From positions 124,001 to 188,000 of the forward strand of contig NZ_KB905899.1 of the NCBI RefSeq assembly GCF_000381085.1: a DNA stretch of 64,000 bases. The letters run 5' to 3'. The first letter of the stretch is position 1. Each line of letters starts with the position of its first letter. Under the pieces are notes generated by a model that saw only the letters and a program-made list of their open reading frames with translations, searched no databases and was not told where the DNA came from. Positions 46,870-56,845 of the stretch are shown here, piece after piece. The translations under genes were made by a program, and so were the position numbers. This stretch comes from Thiomicrorhabdus arctica DSM 13458. GTDB lineage: Bacteria > Pseudomonadota > Gammaproteobacteria > Thiomicrospirales > Thiomicrospiraceae.

Positions 46870-48300
46870 ATGAGTAAACCGGTTATCGCCATAGTTGGCA
46901 GACCTAATGTTGGGAAATCTACATTATTCAATCGCGTAACTCGCTCCCGAGATGCCATTGTTGCAGATTATCCAGGCTTGACCCGTGACCGTCAATATGG
47001 CACGGGCCGTGTCGGCAGCCGTCCTTATATCATTGTTGATACCGGTGGTTTAAGCGGAGAAGTGGATGGTGTTGATCCGCTGATGGCAGGTCAAGTAACC
47101 TCTGCTTTAGAAGAGGCAGATTCAATTATCTTCTTAGTTGATGGTCGTCAGGGAATTGTGTCCGCCGATGAAAAAATTGCAAAGTATATTCGTCAGTTTG
47201 ATAAGCCTGTTCAAGTCGTTGTTAACAAAGCGGAGGGGCATGACCATGATGTGACCACCTCTGATTTCTTTCAGCTGGGATTAGGTAAGCCAATAGCGAT
47301 ATCCTCTGCGCATGGCGATAACGTCACCGTCTGTATGGAACACATTCTGGCAAAAATTCCAGAATCGGAAGCCTCGGCGGAGTCAGATCTAGACAGTCAT
47401 CCAGGGATTCGTGTTGCCGTTATTGGTCGTCCTAACGTCGGAAAATCGACTTTGATTAACCGCATGATTGGTGAAGAACGCGTGGTGGCATTTGATATGC
47501 CAGGCACTACCCGAGACAGTATCTTTGTCCCTTTTGAACGCGATGGTCAAGAATATACCTTGATCGATACTGCAGGCGTCAGGCGTCGTAAAAACATTTC
47601 TGAGAAAATTGAAAAATTCAGCATTGTTAAAGCGATTGAAGCGATGGGTGATTCGCATGTGGTCATTTTAGTGATTGATGGTTCTGAAGGATTAACCGAT
47701 CAAGATTTAACGTTATTAGGTTTAGCGATTGAGTCTGGACGAGGCTTAGTACTCGCCGTTAATAAATGGGATAACTTATCGGAAGATCAACGTAAAAAAG
47801 TGAAACATGAATTAAGTTTCCGTTTATCGTTTGCAGAGTATGCAAAACAACACCTGATTTCAGCTTTGCACGGTACAGGGGTTGGTGATCTTTTCAAAAC
47901 GGTCAACGCGGTGCATATGGCGGCCTTTAAAAGAGTTTCCACTTCCGATTTAAACCGTGTGTTAGAACAGGCTGTTTTGGATCATCAGCCGCCACTGATT
48001 TCCGGACGTCGTGTTAAGCTGCGTTATGCGCACTTAGGTGGGCTAAATCCACCACGAGTCATTGTCCATGGTAGTCAAGTCGATAAGCTGCCACAAGCGT
48101 ATGTACGTTATTTAGTGAGCGTATTCCGGAAAGCCTTTCAGTGGGTTGGCACACCGATTACAATTGAATTTAAAGCCACCGTTAACCCTTTTGAAGGTCG
48201 TAAGAGCAAGCAATTGCAATACAAAGTCAAAACCGATGCCTCTTCTGCATTCAAAGCCAAGAAAAAAATCGCTAAAAAAACACAGAAAAAACGTAAATAA
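46870..48300 (+). CDS. der: Ribosome biogenesis GTPase Der (EngA)
   Basis: Tandem-GTPase factor needed for 50S ribosomal subunit maturation. The 476-residue product has two G domains, each with GRPNVGKST (near residues 10 and 186), DTGG and DTAG switch motifs, VNKAE and VNKWD, and a C-terminal KH-like domain ending in a lysine-rich tail (KAKKKIAKKTQKKRK). It closes the trmJ-to-der conserved block. Confidence 0.97.
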   Translation: MSKPVIAIVGRPNVGKSTLFNRVTRSRDAIVADYPGLTRDRQYGTGRVGSRPYIIVDTGGLSGEVDGVDPLMAGQVTSALEEADSIIFLVDGRQGIVSADEKIAKYIRQFDKPVQVVVNKAEGHDHDVTTSDFFQLGLGKPIAISSAHGDNVTVCMEHILAKIPESEASAESDLDSHPGIRVAVIGRPNVGKSTLINRMIGEERVVAFDMPGTTRDSIFVPFERDGQEYTLIDTAGVRRRKNISEKIEKFSIVKAIEAMGDSHVVILVIDGSEGLTDQDLTLLGLAIESGRGLVLAVNKWDNLSEDQRKKVKHELSFRLSFAEYAKQHLISALHGTGVGDLFKTVNAVHMAAFKRVSTSDLNRVLEQAVLDHQPPLISGRRVKLRYAHLGGLNPPRVIVHGSQVDKLPQAYVRYLVSVFRKAFQWVGTPITIEFKATVNPFEGRKSKQLQYKVKTDASSAFKAKKKIAKKTQKKRK

Positions 48301-48453
48301 GCAGGTAGATATAAAGCGGGATTAGATTGACGGGTTTACTGTTTTGATAACAGTTGTTGACCCGTTCATATGATCAGCATTTCACCTACACTCATCTAAT
48401 CCAAATGAATAGCCCGATTCACCCTAACTTCTTTAGAGAGCTAAGACAGTACT

Positions 48454-51400
48454 ATGAGTTCAAAACCGACAAAACGTATTCGCGAAATTCCATACAACTA
48501 TACCTCTTTCTCAGACAAGGAAATTGTCCTAAGATTTATTGGTGAGTCGTGTTGGGAGACGATTCAGTCTCTGCGTGAAACGCGTAATACAGGGCGATCG
48601 GCACGGATGCTGTTTGAAGTATTGGGGGATATGTGGGTCATTACGCGTAATCCGTATATTCAAGGGGATTTAATTGAAAATCCTAAAAGACGTGATGCAC
48701 TCATAAAAGCGCTTCAGCATCGTTTAAAGGAAGTTGAAAAACGCTTGAATAACAATAAGGTTGCCGAGCAGCTTTTAAACGACGTGAAAGAGGCTGTTAC
48801 CAAGTTTGCAGATTGGTTCCCTCAGCAAATTCTTCTTCGCGCCAAAGTCACCAAACGTCTTAAAAAGATATGCCGCGAAGATAATATCGATTTTGATGGT
48901 TTATCACGTGTTGCTCATGCAACTGATGCGACAGATTGGCGTGTGGAGCTGCCCTTAGTGGTCCTTAAACCCGACAATGAACAAGAAACTATTGAGATGG
49001 TTGAAGCGTGCATTGAATTGGGTTTAACCATTATTCCGCGCGGTGGTGGAACCGGTTATACCGGGGGCGCCATTCCATTGCATGCTGATACGGTTGTGAT
49101 TAATACTGAGAAACTTGAGTATTTAGGACTGGTTGAACAGGTTGAATTACCTCAAATTGGTAAGGTTGCGACGGTTAAAACAGGTGCAGGTGTCGTCACG
49201 CGTCGTGTTTCTGAGCAAGCTGAACGAGCAGGGTATGTCTTTGCTGTAGACCCGACCTCGCAGGATGCCTCAACGATTGGCGGCAATATCTCGATGAATG
49301 CGGGTGGTAAAAAGGCGGTATTATGGGGTACGACTCTGGATAACTTAGCTTCATGGCGGATGGTCACTCCGGATGCCAAATGGTTAGAAGTTGAACGTAT
49401 TAACCATAATTTAGGCAAATTACAGGATCAAAAAACCGTTTTATTTGATATTCGTCGTTTTGAAAAAGATGGCGTGACTCAAATTGGTGATACTGAACGT
49501 TTAGAGATTCCAGGGACTGGATTCAGACAAGCCGGCCTGGGTAAAGACGTTACCGATAAGTTTTTAAGCGGTTTGCCGGGTGTTCAAAAAGAGGGCTGTG
49601 ATGGGTTAATCACTTCTAGCCGTTTTATTGTCCATCGTATGCCAAGCCATACCCGTACCGTTTGTCTGGAGTTTTTTGGTACCGATCTTAGTCTTGCAGT
49701 GCCTGCCATTGTTGAAATTATTGATTTCGTTGAATCTAAGAAAAAAGAAGGCATCCTGATTGCCGGATTAGAGCATTTGGATGATCGTTATATTAAGGCG
49801 GTTAAATACAATACGAAAGCTACTCGTAAAGAGCTGCCTAAAATGCTCCTGTTGGCCGATATCTGTGGTGAAAATGGTTTTGAAGTTGCTAATACATGTA
49901 GTGAAATTGTTGCACTTGCAAATAAACGCAATGCAGAAGGTTTTATCGCTGTGAGTGAGGAAGCACGTAAACGTTTCTGGTTAGACCGTACGCGTACCGC
50001 CGCGATTTCATCACATACGAATGCCTTTAAAATCAATGAAGATGTGGTGATCCCGCTAGATCGTTTGAATGAATATAATGTTGAAATTGAAAAAATCAAT
50101 ATTGAAATGTCGATCAAAAATAAGATTGATATTTTAGATGCTTATATTGAATACTTTGAAGGGGATATTCCAGAGTTCATCCAAGCGGATGATTTTGAGG
50201 ATGTCTCAGGTCCTTCCAACTATTTTAGGGGCAAGGTAGAAGAGACCCTTGCACACTTTAAAACGGTCAAAGCACGCTGGTTGGCAAAACTTGAACGACT
50301 AGAAAGCCCAGCAGTAGAGTGCTTGAACTTATTACCACAAGAATCCCATGCGAACGTTCGAGAGGGTGATACCTTAGCGAGTCTGTTTTTAAGACGTGAA
50401 ACAATTTTGTCACATCGTACTGAAGTGAAAGAATTTTTGGCGAATACCTTTTTAGGTCATGATTTTGCAGCGTTGCATAAGCGTTTAGACAGCATTCATG
50501 CCGAGATCCGTACGGCGCGCTTGTTTGTTGCTTTGCATATGCACGCGGGTGATGGAAATATTCATACAAATATACCTGTGCACTCAGGCAATTATGAAAT
50601 GGTGCATTTGGCCGAAGGCATTGTCGATCGCATTATGCAAGTAGCCAAGCGTCTAGGGGGCGTTATTTCTGGTGAGCATGGTATTGGTTTAACTAAAATT
50701 CAATATCTAGAAACCTCTAAGATTGAAGCTTTTGTAAAGTATAAAAACAGAGTCGATCCTAACGGTCATTTCAATAGAGGTAAGTTGATGCCAGGTTCAA
50801 GTCTGGATAACGCTTATACCCCATCTTTAAGTTTGGTCAATCAGGAAGCGATTATCTTAGAAGCCAGTGCAATTGATGAACTGAATAATGACATCAAGGA
50901 TTGTTTACGCTGTGGTAAGTGTAAACCTGTTTGTCAGACACATATTCCTCGCGCCAATTTGCTATATTCACCCCGTGACAAAATTTTGGCAACCGGGCAG
51001 GTTATTGAAGCATTTTTATATGAAGAGCAGACTCGTCGTGGTATTTCCTTTAAGCATTTTGAGGCCATGAATGATGTGGCTGATCATTGCACCACTTGTC
51101 ATAAGTGTGAAGATCCTTGCCCTGTGAATATAGATTTTGGCGATGTGTCTATTCGCATGCGAAATATCCTGACGAATATGGGGAAGAAGCGTTTTTCATT
51201 CACGACTAAAATGGCACTGTTTTTTCTAAATACGAAACAACCGTTTACTGTAAAACTTTTAAGAAAGGTCATGATTGGTTGGAGTGCCGTCGGTATTACG
51301 CTCGCGCATCGAGTGGCTAAGACTTTTGGTTTGTTTGGACGAAAATCTGAACTTCCTGCAAAGTCGAATAAAATAGCACCGATTCAACAGCAAGTGATTA

Positions 51401-52317
51401 ATTTCGTGCGTAAGCCTTTGAATACGGGGCCAAACCAACCGACTGTACGCGCATTATTAGGCTTGGAAGAAGCCAATATGGTACCGATAATCAGTAACCC
51501 TCAAAAAGTGACGGATGAATCGGATGCGGTCTTCTATTTTCCTGGTTGTGGTTCAGAAAGGTTGTTTAGTGATATTGGGTTAGCAACCATAGCGATGCTG
51601 TCAGAAACTGGCGCGCAGACGGTTTTACCTCCGGGTTATCTCTGTTGTGGTTATCCTCAGACGGCCGCTGGTCAGGCTGAGAAAGGGGATCAAATTACCG
51701 CCGAGAATCGAGTATTGTTCCATCGAGTTGCCAATACGCTTAACTATCTGGATATAAAAACGGTTATTGTCTCTTGTGGTACTTGTATGGATCAACTGCT
51801 TAAATATGAGTTTGGACGAATTTTTCCAGACTGTCGTCTACTGGATATCCATGAATATTTACAAGAAAAAGGGGTAAGTTTGGATAATGCGACCGGGACG
51901 AAATATCTTTATCACGCACCATGCCATGACCCGATGAAAAAACAAGATGGTACCCAGGTTGCTAAGGACTTATTGAAAACAGAAGAGGTTTTATTCTCTG
52001 ATCGTTGTTGTAGTGAAGCGGGGACTCTGGCAACCTCCAGACCGGATATTGCGGAGCAATTACGTTATAGAAAAACCATCGAACTACAGAATGGTATCCA
52101 GGAGCTCACGGGTGAAACAAAAGCGGATAAAGGCAATGTTAAAATATTAACGTCTTGTCCGGCATGTCAGCAAGGTTTGAATCGTTATGAAGGCGAAACG
52201 GGGTTGAAAACGGACTATATTGTCGTTGAATTAGCCAAGAATCTATTAGGTGAGCAGTGGCAGAAAGATTTTGTCCAGCAACTAAAGTTAGAAGGTGTGG
52301 AGAAGGTTCTGCTTTAA
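48454..52317 (+). CDS. Large FAD-linked / Fe-S oxidoreductase (DUF3683 type)
   Basis: 1287-residue protein with three parts. Residues 1-140 are a helical N-terminal region like DUF3683. About 150-790 hold an FAD-binding PCMH/vanillyl-oxidase fold ([36 protein letters not shown]-terminal [16 protein letters not shown] and [14 protein letters not shown]), as in D-lactate and D-2-hydroxyacid dehydrogenases. About 805-1287 hold two 4Fe-4S motifs ([28 protein letters not shown]) and two CCG domains ([10 protein letters not shown] with [19 protein letters not shown] with DRCCSEAGT). It probably oxidises a 2-hydroxyacid and gives electrons to the quinone pool; the substrate is unknown. A terminator follows. 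Confidence 0.85.
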   Translation: MSSKPTKRIREIPYNYTSFSDKEIVLRFIGESCWETIQSLRETRNTGRSARMLFEVLGDMWVITRNPYIQGDLIENPKRRDALIKALQHRLKEVEKRLNNNKVAEQLLNDVKEAVTKFADWFPQQILLRAKVTKRLKKICREDNIDFDGLSRVAHATDATDWRVELPLVVLKPDNEQETIEMVEACIELGLTIIPRGGGTGYTGGAIPLHADTVVINTEKLEYLGLVEQVELPQIGKVATVKTGAGVVTRRVSEQAERAGYVFAVDPTSQDASTIGGNISMNAGGKKAVLWGTTLDNLASWRMVTPDAKWLEVERINHNLGKLQDQKTVLFDIRRFEKDGVTQIGDTERLEIPGTGFRQAGLGKDVTDKFLSGLPGVQKEGCDGLITSSRFIVHRMPSHTRTVCLEFFGTDLSLAVPAIVEIIDFVESKKKEGILIAGLEHLDDRYIKAVKYNTKATRKELPKMLLLADICGENGFEVANTCSEIVALANKRNAEGFIAVSEEARKRFWLDRTRTAAISSHTNAFKINEDVVIPLDRLNEYNVEIEKINIEMSIKNKIDILDAYIEYFEGDIPEFIQADDFEDVSGPSNYFRGKVEETLAHFKTVKARWLAKLERLESPAVECLNLLPQESHANVREGDTLASLFLRRETILSHRTEVKEFLANTFLGHDFAALHKRLDSIHAEIRTARLFVALHMHAGDGNIHTNIPVHSGNYEMVHLAEGIVDRIMQVAKRLGGVISGEHGIGLTKIQYLETSKIEAFVKYKNRVDPNGHFNRGKLMPGSSLDNAYTPSLSLVNQEAIILEASAIDELNNDIKDCLRCGKCKPVCQTHIPRANLLYSPRDKILATGQVIEAFLYEEQTRRGISFKHFEAMNDVADHCTTCHKCEDPCPVNIDFGDVSIRMRNILTNMGKKRFSFTTKMALFFLNTKQPFTVKLLRKVMIGWSAVGITLAHRVAKTFGLFGRKSELPAKSNKIAPIQQQVINFVRKPLNTGPNQPTVRALLGLEEANMVPIISNPQKVTDESDAVFYFPGCGSERLFSDIGLATIAMLSETGAQTVLPPGYLCCGYPQTAAGQAEKGDQITAENRVLFHRVANTLNYLDIKTVIVSCGTCMDQLLKYEFGRIFPDCRLLDIHEYLQEKGVSLDNATGTKYLYHAPCHDPMKKQDGTQVAKDLLKTEEVLFSDRCCSEAGTLATSRPDIAEQLRYRKTIELQNGIQELTGETKADKGNVKILTSCPACQQGLNRYEGETGLKTDYIVVELAKNLLGEQWQKDFVQQLKLEGVEKVLL

Positions 52318-52342
52318 AGGCAAAGTTAAAAATAGCAGACCC

Positions 52343-52380
52343 AAAAAAGGCGCTTATTCATGAATAAGCGCCTTTTTTTA
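52343..52380. terminator. Terminator after the FAD/Fe-S oxidoreductase gene
   Basis: A perfect 36-bp palindrome (52343-52378) centred on TCATGA has six A and six T at its ends and further T residues. It probably works both ways. Confidence 0.92.
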
Positions 52381-52429
52381 TGGGGTTCAGGTAGATAATG
52401 AACAGATATTACAAACCTAATCTAAAGTG

Positions 52430-52441
52430 ACCAGGCCTGGT
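52430..52441. repeat. Iterated palindrome ACCAGGCCTGGT, copy 6
   Basis: Exact copy inside a 26-bp perfect inverted repeat (52423-52448), between convergent genes and separate from the terminator just upstream. No T run follows, so it is not needed as a terminator. Confidence 0.92.
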
Positions 52442-52456
52442 CACTTTAAAAATCAG

Positions 52457-52762
52457 CTATTTAGGCGTTTGTGCCGCATAATAAGCCGCTAGATCTTTGA
52501 TCTCTTTATCGGTTAACCCTTTAACAAAAGCAGCCATAGTGGCGTCTTTACGGAAGCCATCACGGAAGTCTTTCAGTTGTTTTTCAAGGTAGGTTGCATG
52601 CTGTCCGGCTAGTTTAGGAAAGTTTGGCACCATGCTGTTTCCAGCCGCACCGTGGCAACCGACACAGGTGACCGATTTAGCTGGGGCATCCATCGCGTTG
52701 GCTGAAACAGAAAATAAGAAACCCGTCGTGATTGCTGTAAGTAGTAATGTTTTCATCATCAT
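52457..52762 (-). CDS. Small class I cytochrome c (c553-like), first
   Basis: 101 residues with a Sec signal (LLLTAITTGFLFSVSANA), heme site CVGCH near residue 33 and an axial Met candidate in the C-terminal half (DATMAAFV). It resembles soluble cytochrome c553/c4-type domains and is probably a periplasmic electron carrier between SoxAX or dehydrogenases and a terminal oxidase. It lies 167 bp after another cytochrome c gene on the same strand, and the two differ clearly in sequence. Partner enzymes cannot be assigned from context. Confidence 0.88.
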   Translation of the reverse strand: MMMKTLLLTAITTGFLFSVSANAMDAPAKSVTCVGCHGAAGNSMVPNFPKLAGQHATYLEKQLKDFRDGFRKDATMAAFVKGLTDKEIKDLAAYYAAQTPK

Positions 52763-52883
52763 TCTCTTTGAATTTAAATAGTTGAAATTTTTATTACCTT
52801 ATTTAAAGCCATGTCTACTTGTAAATCAAGCGACAAACTCAAAGAGTTCAACTTACTGTCTCTTTGATAGAATAAATTTGAGG

Positions 52884-52910
52884 TAAAAAAAAACCGCCCG
52901 AAGGCGGTTT
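52884..52910 (-). terminator. Terminator for the second cytochrome c
   Basis: AAACCGCC and GGCGGTTT pair around CGAA. The reverse strand runs into nine T residues just after the cytochrome stop at 52930, so it ends that transcript before the next cytochrome gene. Confidence 0.85.
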
Positions 52911-52929
52911 TTCACTAAAACGCTATAAA

Positions 52930-53235
52930 TTATAGAGAAGAAGTGTAAGCAGCGATGTTTTCAATGTCTGCGTCAGAAAGACCAGCAGCCATTGGAGCCA
53001 TCATAGAAGTCATAGGACCTATTTGCTCACCATTTTTGTATTTGTGCAATTTAGCAACGATATCTGCTGCAGCTTGACCTGCTAATTTAGGACCAACTCC
53101 GCCTTCAGCAGCCATACCGTGACAACCTACACATGTAGCGAAAGAAGCTTTACCCGCATTTGCGTCAGCAGCTTGAGCAGCTGCACCAAAAGAAACTAAT
53201 CCAGCCGCAGCCAGAGCAATAATTGTATTTTTCAT
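52930..53235 (-). CDS. Small class I cytochrome c (c553-like), second
   Basis: 101 residues with a signal peptide (LAAAGLVSFGAAAQA), heme site CVGCH near residue 38 and several Met in MTSMMAPMAAGLSD that offer the axial ligand. It is a likely abundant periplasmic electron carrier; the clean terminator and biased codon use suit high expression. It may accept electrons from sulfur oxidation and reduce a cbb3-type oxidase. That role is inferred from the lifestyle suggested by sox, not seen. Confidence 0.88.
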   Translation of the reverse strand: MKNTIIALAAAGLVSFGAAAQAADANAGKASFATCVGCHGMAAEGGVGPKLAGQAAADIVAKLHKYKNGEQIGPMTSMMAPMAAGLSDADIENIAAYTSSL

Positions 53236-53659
53236 AATGTACTCTCCAAAGCACTATTTAAATGGTTCGGGCCTTTCGACCCTGGTGCCTATTACAGTCG
53301 AAAAGGCCTTCTGAGTCAAGATAGAAGAGTTGAGCAATCCTTAATATTTACTGGAAAGATGCCTTAATAAGTAATAGGGGGTATAAAGTATTGATAGAAA
53401 TTAACGTTTCTCTTTAAAAAGGCTGTCTTCGAGTATGAAATTAGGTCCCTGATCGGTATTTTAAATTAGGTTCACCACTTTCATTTCAATTGTCTATTAA
53501 GTGAATATAATGATAGTTTGTTCGGTAAAATGGTCTTTGATATAGAAGTGAAAAGCATCGGTCGTGGATTTAATTGACCTCAATGACAAAATGAGTGAGT
53601 TGTTTTGAATGCCTAACGAACCCAACGGATTAAAAGTGTTATAGCACGAGGAAGTGATT
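53236..53659. other. Noncoding region with inverted repeat upstream of the cytochrome
   Basis: No gene in 424 bp. An inverted repeat (GGCCTTTCGAC 53270-53280, GTCGAAAAGGCC 53297-53308, one bulged base) sits in the probable leader or promoter of the reverse-strand cytochrome gene. The rest is AT-rich and otherwise featureless. Confidence 0.5.
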
Positions 53660-53830
53660 TTGATTAGATTGTGGTTAGTTGTATTAGTGTTGACAGGGAT
53701 AAGCTGGCTAGTGTTGAAATTAGCCCAAAAATCTATTCATTTGGGTTGGGTGTTTTTATTCTGGATAGTGGCGATATTTGGGAGTACTGTCTTATTGTAT
53801 GGACTGTCGGTTTTGTTGGCAGGCCTTTAG
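53660..53830 (+). CDS. Predicted 56-residue membrane protein
   Basis: Not a recognised family. The frame from TTG 53660 to TAG 53830 is preceded by GAGGA (53648-53652) at 7-base spacing. The product is almost wholly hydrophobic with two predicted helices: IRLWLVVLVLTGISWLVL and a second ending VAIFGSTVLLYGLSVLLAGL, joined by a short polar turn (KLAQKSIHLG). An in-frame GTG 6 bases earlier is a poorer start. A 70-residue frame in another register (from 53671) overlaps it and looks less protein-like. Its place upstream of the convergent rsgA gives no functional clue. Transcript evidence is lacking. Confidence 0.5.
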   Translation: MIRLWLVVLVLTGISWLVLKLAQKSIHLGWVFLFWIVAIFGSTVLLYGLSVLLAGL

Positions 53831-53908
53831 AGAGGCGTATCCAACCTAACCTAATTAAGTATCGACTAGAGCTGATTCTGTAACTGTGTGGAGATCCCCC
53901 CTCCCTAG

Positions 53909-54967
53909 TTAGTGTTCAGGTTCGCTTTTAAACTCTTCAAGCATGCGCTGGAAGCTCAAGTAACGACTGTAAGCTATCTTACCCGATTCAACCGCATCTT
54001 TAATGGCACAGTTGGGTTCTATGCTATGCGTGCAGTTATTATATTTACAGTGACCTAAAAAGGGTGCAAAATCAGGGTAGTAACTTGCGAGTTCATTAAC
54101 TGAACAAGCGGTTGGACTAAACTGTCGAATGCCGGGAGAATCGATGAGATTTCCACCATCTTGTTGGGATTGATCCATGCTGGGTAGGTGATATAGAATG
54201 CTGTTTGTTGTTGTGTGTTTGCCCAGCCCTGTGGCTTCAGAGAGCGTGCCAACTCGAATGCCTAAATCAGGGATTAGGGCATTAATCAGAGAAGACTTAC
54301 CTGCACCTGATGGACCCACAAAAACGCTATTTTTGCTATTCATAAAGCTCTTCAGTTCTTGCAGTCCAGCCTGCGAGATCGTGGAAGCGGGTAGAATTTC
54401 AATCCCAAGTTCTGCATAGGGTTCCAACAGTGCCGCAATAGTATCCCAATCTTCATCGTCCTCTAATAAATCGACTTTGTTAATGATGATAATTACCGGT
54501 ATGTCTAGCTGGGCAGCACCGACTAAATAGCGGTCAATCATATCAGGATGAATGCCTGGTAATACCGGCATCACGATACCAATAAAATCGATATTTGCCG
54601 CAATCATTCGCGTTTGGCCTCGAAAACCTGGACGACTAAATTCATGAGTTCGGGGTAAAACGCTCACCACTACGCCAGTACCTGCTTCAATATCCGTTTG
54701 CCAAATGACCTGATCGCCTGCAACAAGTTTCCCCAGGTGCTGGCGAATGGCGCACTTAAAATGTTCGCCCGATTCTGCTTCCACTAAAACGCGTTTTCCA
54801 AAGCTGGTAATGACTAGGCCAGGTTGTTCCGTCCCAAGCAAACTCATATCAGAGGTTTTTTTAGGCAGAACAGCAGACGTGTCAGCAGCACTTTTTTCAG
54901 AAGTTTGCTTTTGTCTTTTGGTGTTGACTCGGCGGGTTTGCTGGTCAGTGAGTTTACGTTTGGCCAT
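53909..54967 (-). CDS. rsgA: Ribosome small subunit biogenesis GTPase RsgA
   Basis: Circularly permuted GTPase that checks late 30S maturation. The 352-residue product has an N-terminal basic, low-complexity region, an OB-fold, then motifs in permuted order: IINKVDLLED (G4), FVGPSGAGKSSLINAL (G1), LIDSPGIRQF (G3), and the zinc domain with GHCKYNNCTHSIEPNC. The gene is followed on the same strand by nothing, and convergent with the small membrane ORF. rsgA next to orn is a common gammaproteobacterial linkage, here with two genes between. Confidence 0.95.
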   Translation of the reverse strand: MAKRKLTDQQTRRVNTKRQKQTSEKSAADTSAVLPKKTSDMSLLGTEQPGLVITSFGKRVLVEAESGEHFKCAIRQHLGKLVAGDQVIWQTDIEAGTGVVVSVLPRTHEFSRPGFRGQTRMIAANIDFIGIVMPVLPGIHPDMIDRYLVGAAQLDIPVIIIINKVDLLEDDEDWDTIAALLEPYAELGIEILPASTISQAGLQELKSFMNSKNSVFVGPSGAGKSSLINALIPDLGIRVGTLSEATGLGKHTTTNSILYHLPSMDQSQQDGGNLIDSPGIRQFSPTACSVNELASYYPDFAPFLGHCKYNNCTHSIEPNCAIKDAVESGKIAYSRYLSFQRMLEEFKSEPEH

Positions 54968-55087
54968 AAAGTGATTGAAACCTTATTTTTAGTGTGTAAC
55001 TAAAGTGAGAAACCTAATGTGACGTGTGAAGTGAAACCCAATAAAGAATTACCACAAGATTGGAGTCGGCTAATCACTTAATGTCCA

Positions 55088-55441
55088 TTAATCCAGTAGA
55101 GCGTTAATTTTAGCGGCCATAATCATGTCGTTATTGGTTAAGCCTTTGGCATTATGGGTGGTCAACGTGATTTTTGCACTGTTGTAGCCAAAACAGATTT
55201 GCGGATGATGATCTTCTTTATTCGCTAACCAAGTGACCGCATTTACAAAACCTATGGTCTGCTGATAGTTTTTAAAGCTAAAGGTTTTAGACATGTTTAG
55301 ATAATTTAGCGGTGCATCCCAGCCCGTTAAATGGCTTAAGTTGCTTTCAATGGCTGGAATGATTAAAGGCTTAGCCCCTTTCGGTATCTCTTCACAGCGT
55401 AATTGAGTCAGTTCTTGTGATAAAGTCATTTTTGATGTCAT
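55088..55441 (-). CDS. phhB: Pterin-4a-carbinolamine dehydratase
   Basis: Dehydrates 4a-hydroxytetrahydropterin to recycle the pterin cofactor. The 117-residue product contains FVNAVTWLANKEDHHPQICF, with the [E/D]HHP motif of the family active site, and VTLTTH-like ITLTTHNAKGLTNND. Met5 (55429) is a better-spaced start than the first Met, because GGGATGA precedes it. It is on the reverse strand between rsgA and the Ste24-type protease. The function in bacteria without an obvious phenylalanine hydroxylase may be different. Confidence 0.92.
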   Translation of the reverse strand: MTSKMTLSQELTQLRCEEIPKGAKPLIIPAIESNLSHLTGWDAPLNYLNMSKTFSFKNYQQTIGFVNAVTWLANKEDHHPQICFGYNSAKITLTTHNAKGLTNNDMIMAAKINALLD

Positions 55442-55488
55442 CCCTATAATGTCTAAATGAATTTGACGTCGCCTTTGTGACGAATTTT

Positions 55489-56748
55489 CTAATGATGATT
55501 CTTGCCGATTAACGTTTTTAAATGGTCAATACGAATTTTAGCGGGTGGATGGCTATCATGATAAGCCGAAAAACTCGGGTCAGGCGTTAAGGTGCTGGCA
55601 TTATCTCGGTACATTTTCAATAAGGCAGAAATCAGATGTTCTGCACCCACATGTTTTGCGGCAAATGCATCGGCTTCAAATTCATGTTTACGGCTTTTAA
55701 GTGCACTGATTGGCCCCATGAAAAAGAACAGTGTGGGAACGGCGGTCATAAACAACAGTAGGGCAATGGCTGGTGTTTGAGAGCTCATTCCTAAACCACT
55801 GTAAAACGCGGGTAATTGAATCAACCAGCCCAGTAAGGCTAATCCTGCTAGGGTCAAGACGGTGCTTTCAATCAATTTTTGGCGAATATGACCATGTTTG
55901 AAGTGGCCTAACTCATGGGCTAAGACCGCTTCCACTTCTTCTGGGCTGAGTTTCTCTAATAAGGTATCAAAGAACACGATGCGTTTGTTTTTACCCATGC
56001 CTGTGAAGTAAGCGTTGCCATGGCCTGAACGCGATGAACCATCCATCACAAAAATGCCGTTAGATTCGAATCCGGTGCGCTCTAACAACTGGCTAATACG
56101 ATGTTTCATTGCTTCATCTTCTAAGGGTGAGAATTTATTGAAAATCGGTGCAATCCATTTTGGGTAAGCCCACATCAAAACAAACTGAAAACTCATCCAA
56201 ACTACCCAAGTATAAAACCACCAGGCCTGGTCAATATAATTCGTCATAATGCTGACTACCACCCAGATAAGCGGGATACCTAATACGATCATTAAGGCCC
56301 ACTGCTTTAACAAGTCTGTGAAGAATTTTAGCGGAGTCGTTTTATTAAACCCAAATGCAGCTTCAATTTTGAAGGTGCTTATAATCGAAAAAGGCAGATG
56401 CAATAAAGAGACAAACCATAAGGCAGAAAGTAAAAATACCACATCTCGCCAAACAGGGTCTAAGGCCGTGGTTAACCAGAGGTTATAGATGTCTTGAAAA
56501 CCTCCGCCTAATGTCATAAATAACAAGATAGCGGCATCATAAAACAATCCCAAACGACTGAGTTGTAATTTAGAACGACTGTAGTCAGCGGCCTTTTGGT
56601 GGGCTTCTAAGGTCACCACGTCACTAAATTCTTCAGGCACACTTTGGCGATGCTTCCCGATATGGAATTGATTTTTGATATTAAGCCAAACTTCAATTAA
56701 GACATTTAAGCTTAGGGCGAATAAGAATAAAGGGGTAATCCAGTTCAT
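55489..56748 (-). CDS. M48 membrane protease, Ste24/CAAX-protease type
   Basis: 419 residues with about six or seven transmembrane segments. The zinc site VLAHELGHFKHGHI is near residue 281 and ISALKSRKHEFEADAFA gives the third ligand (Glu). The overall layout fits the Ste24p/CAAX prenyl protease 1 form of M48, larger than HtpX. In bacteria the substrates are unclear; quality control of membrane proteins is the usual proposal. An exact iterated palindrome is embedded in the region encoding a loop and transmembrane segment (about residue 175). Confidence 0.92.
   Translation of the reverse strand: MNWITPLFLFALSLNVLIEVWLNIKNQFHIGKHRQSVPEEFSDVVTLEAHQKAADYSRSKLQLSRLGLFYDAAILLFMTLGGGFQDIYNLWLTTALDPVWRDVVFLLSALWFVSLLHLPFSIISTFKIEAAFGFNKTTPLKFFTDLLKQWALMIVLGIPLIWVVVSIMTNYIDQAWWFYTWVVWMSFQFVLMWAYPKWIAPIFNKFSPLEDEAMKHRISQLLERTGFESNGIFVMDGSSRSGHGNAYFTGMGKNKRIVFFDTLLEKLSPEEVEAVLAHELGHFKHGHIRQKLIESTVLTLAGLALLGWLIQLPAFYSGLGMSSQTPAIALLLFMTAVPTLFFFMGPISALKSRKHEFEADAFAAKHVGAEHLISALLKMYRDNASTLTPDPSFSAYHDSHPPAKIRIDHLKTLIGKNHH
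56220..56231. repeat. Iterated palindrome ACCAGGCCTGGT inside the Ste24-type gene, copy 7
   Basis: Exact copy, context CCACCAGGCCTGGTCA. On the coding (reverse) strand it is read as Asp-Gln-Ala-Trp, the same frame and peptide as the copy in the asnO-like gene. Confidence 0.88.
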
Positions 56749-56845
56749 AAGGCTCTTTCTACCGTTTAGATGTTGGGGTTTCTATTTTTAAAAGGAGTTT
56801 TTACGTTAATATAACGACATATTGTATGTGAAAAGAGAACCTATT

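Noticed and set aside
48354-48545. 63-residue frame before the FAD/Fe-S gene
   Set aside because: It overlaps the true start region, has no ribosome-binding site and resembles no protein family.
53671-53883. 70-residue frame overlapping the small membrane protein
   Set aside because: It lacks a ribosome-binding site, has a less protein-like composition and overlaps the better TTG 53660 frame in another register.
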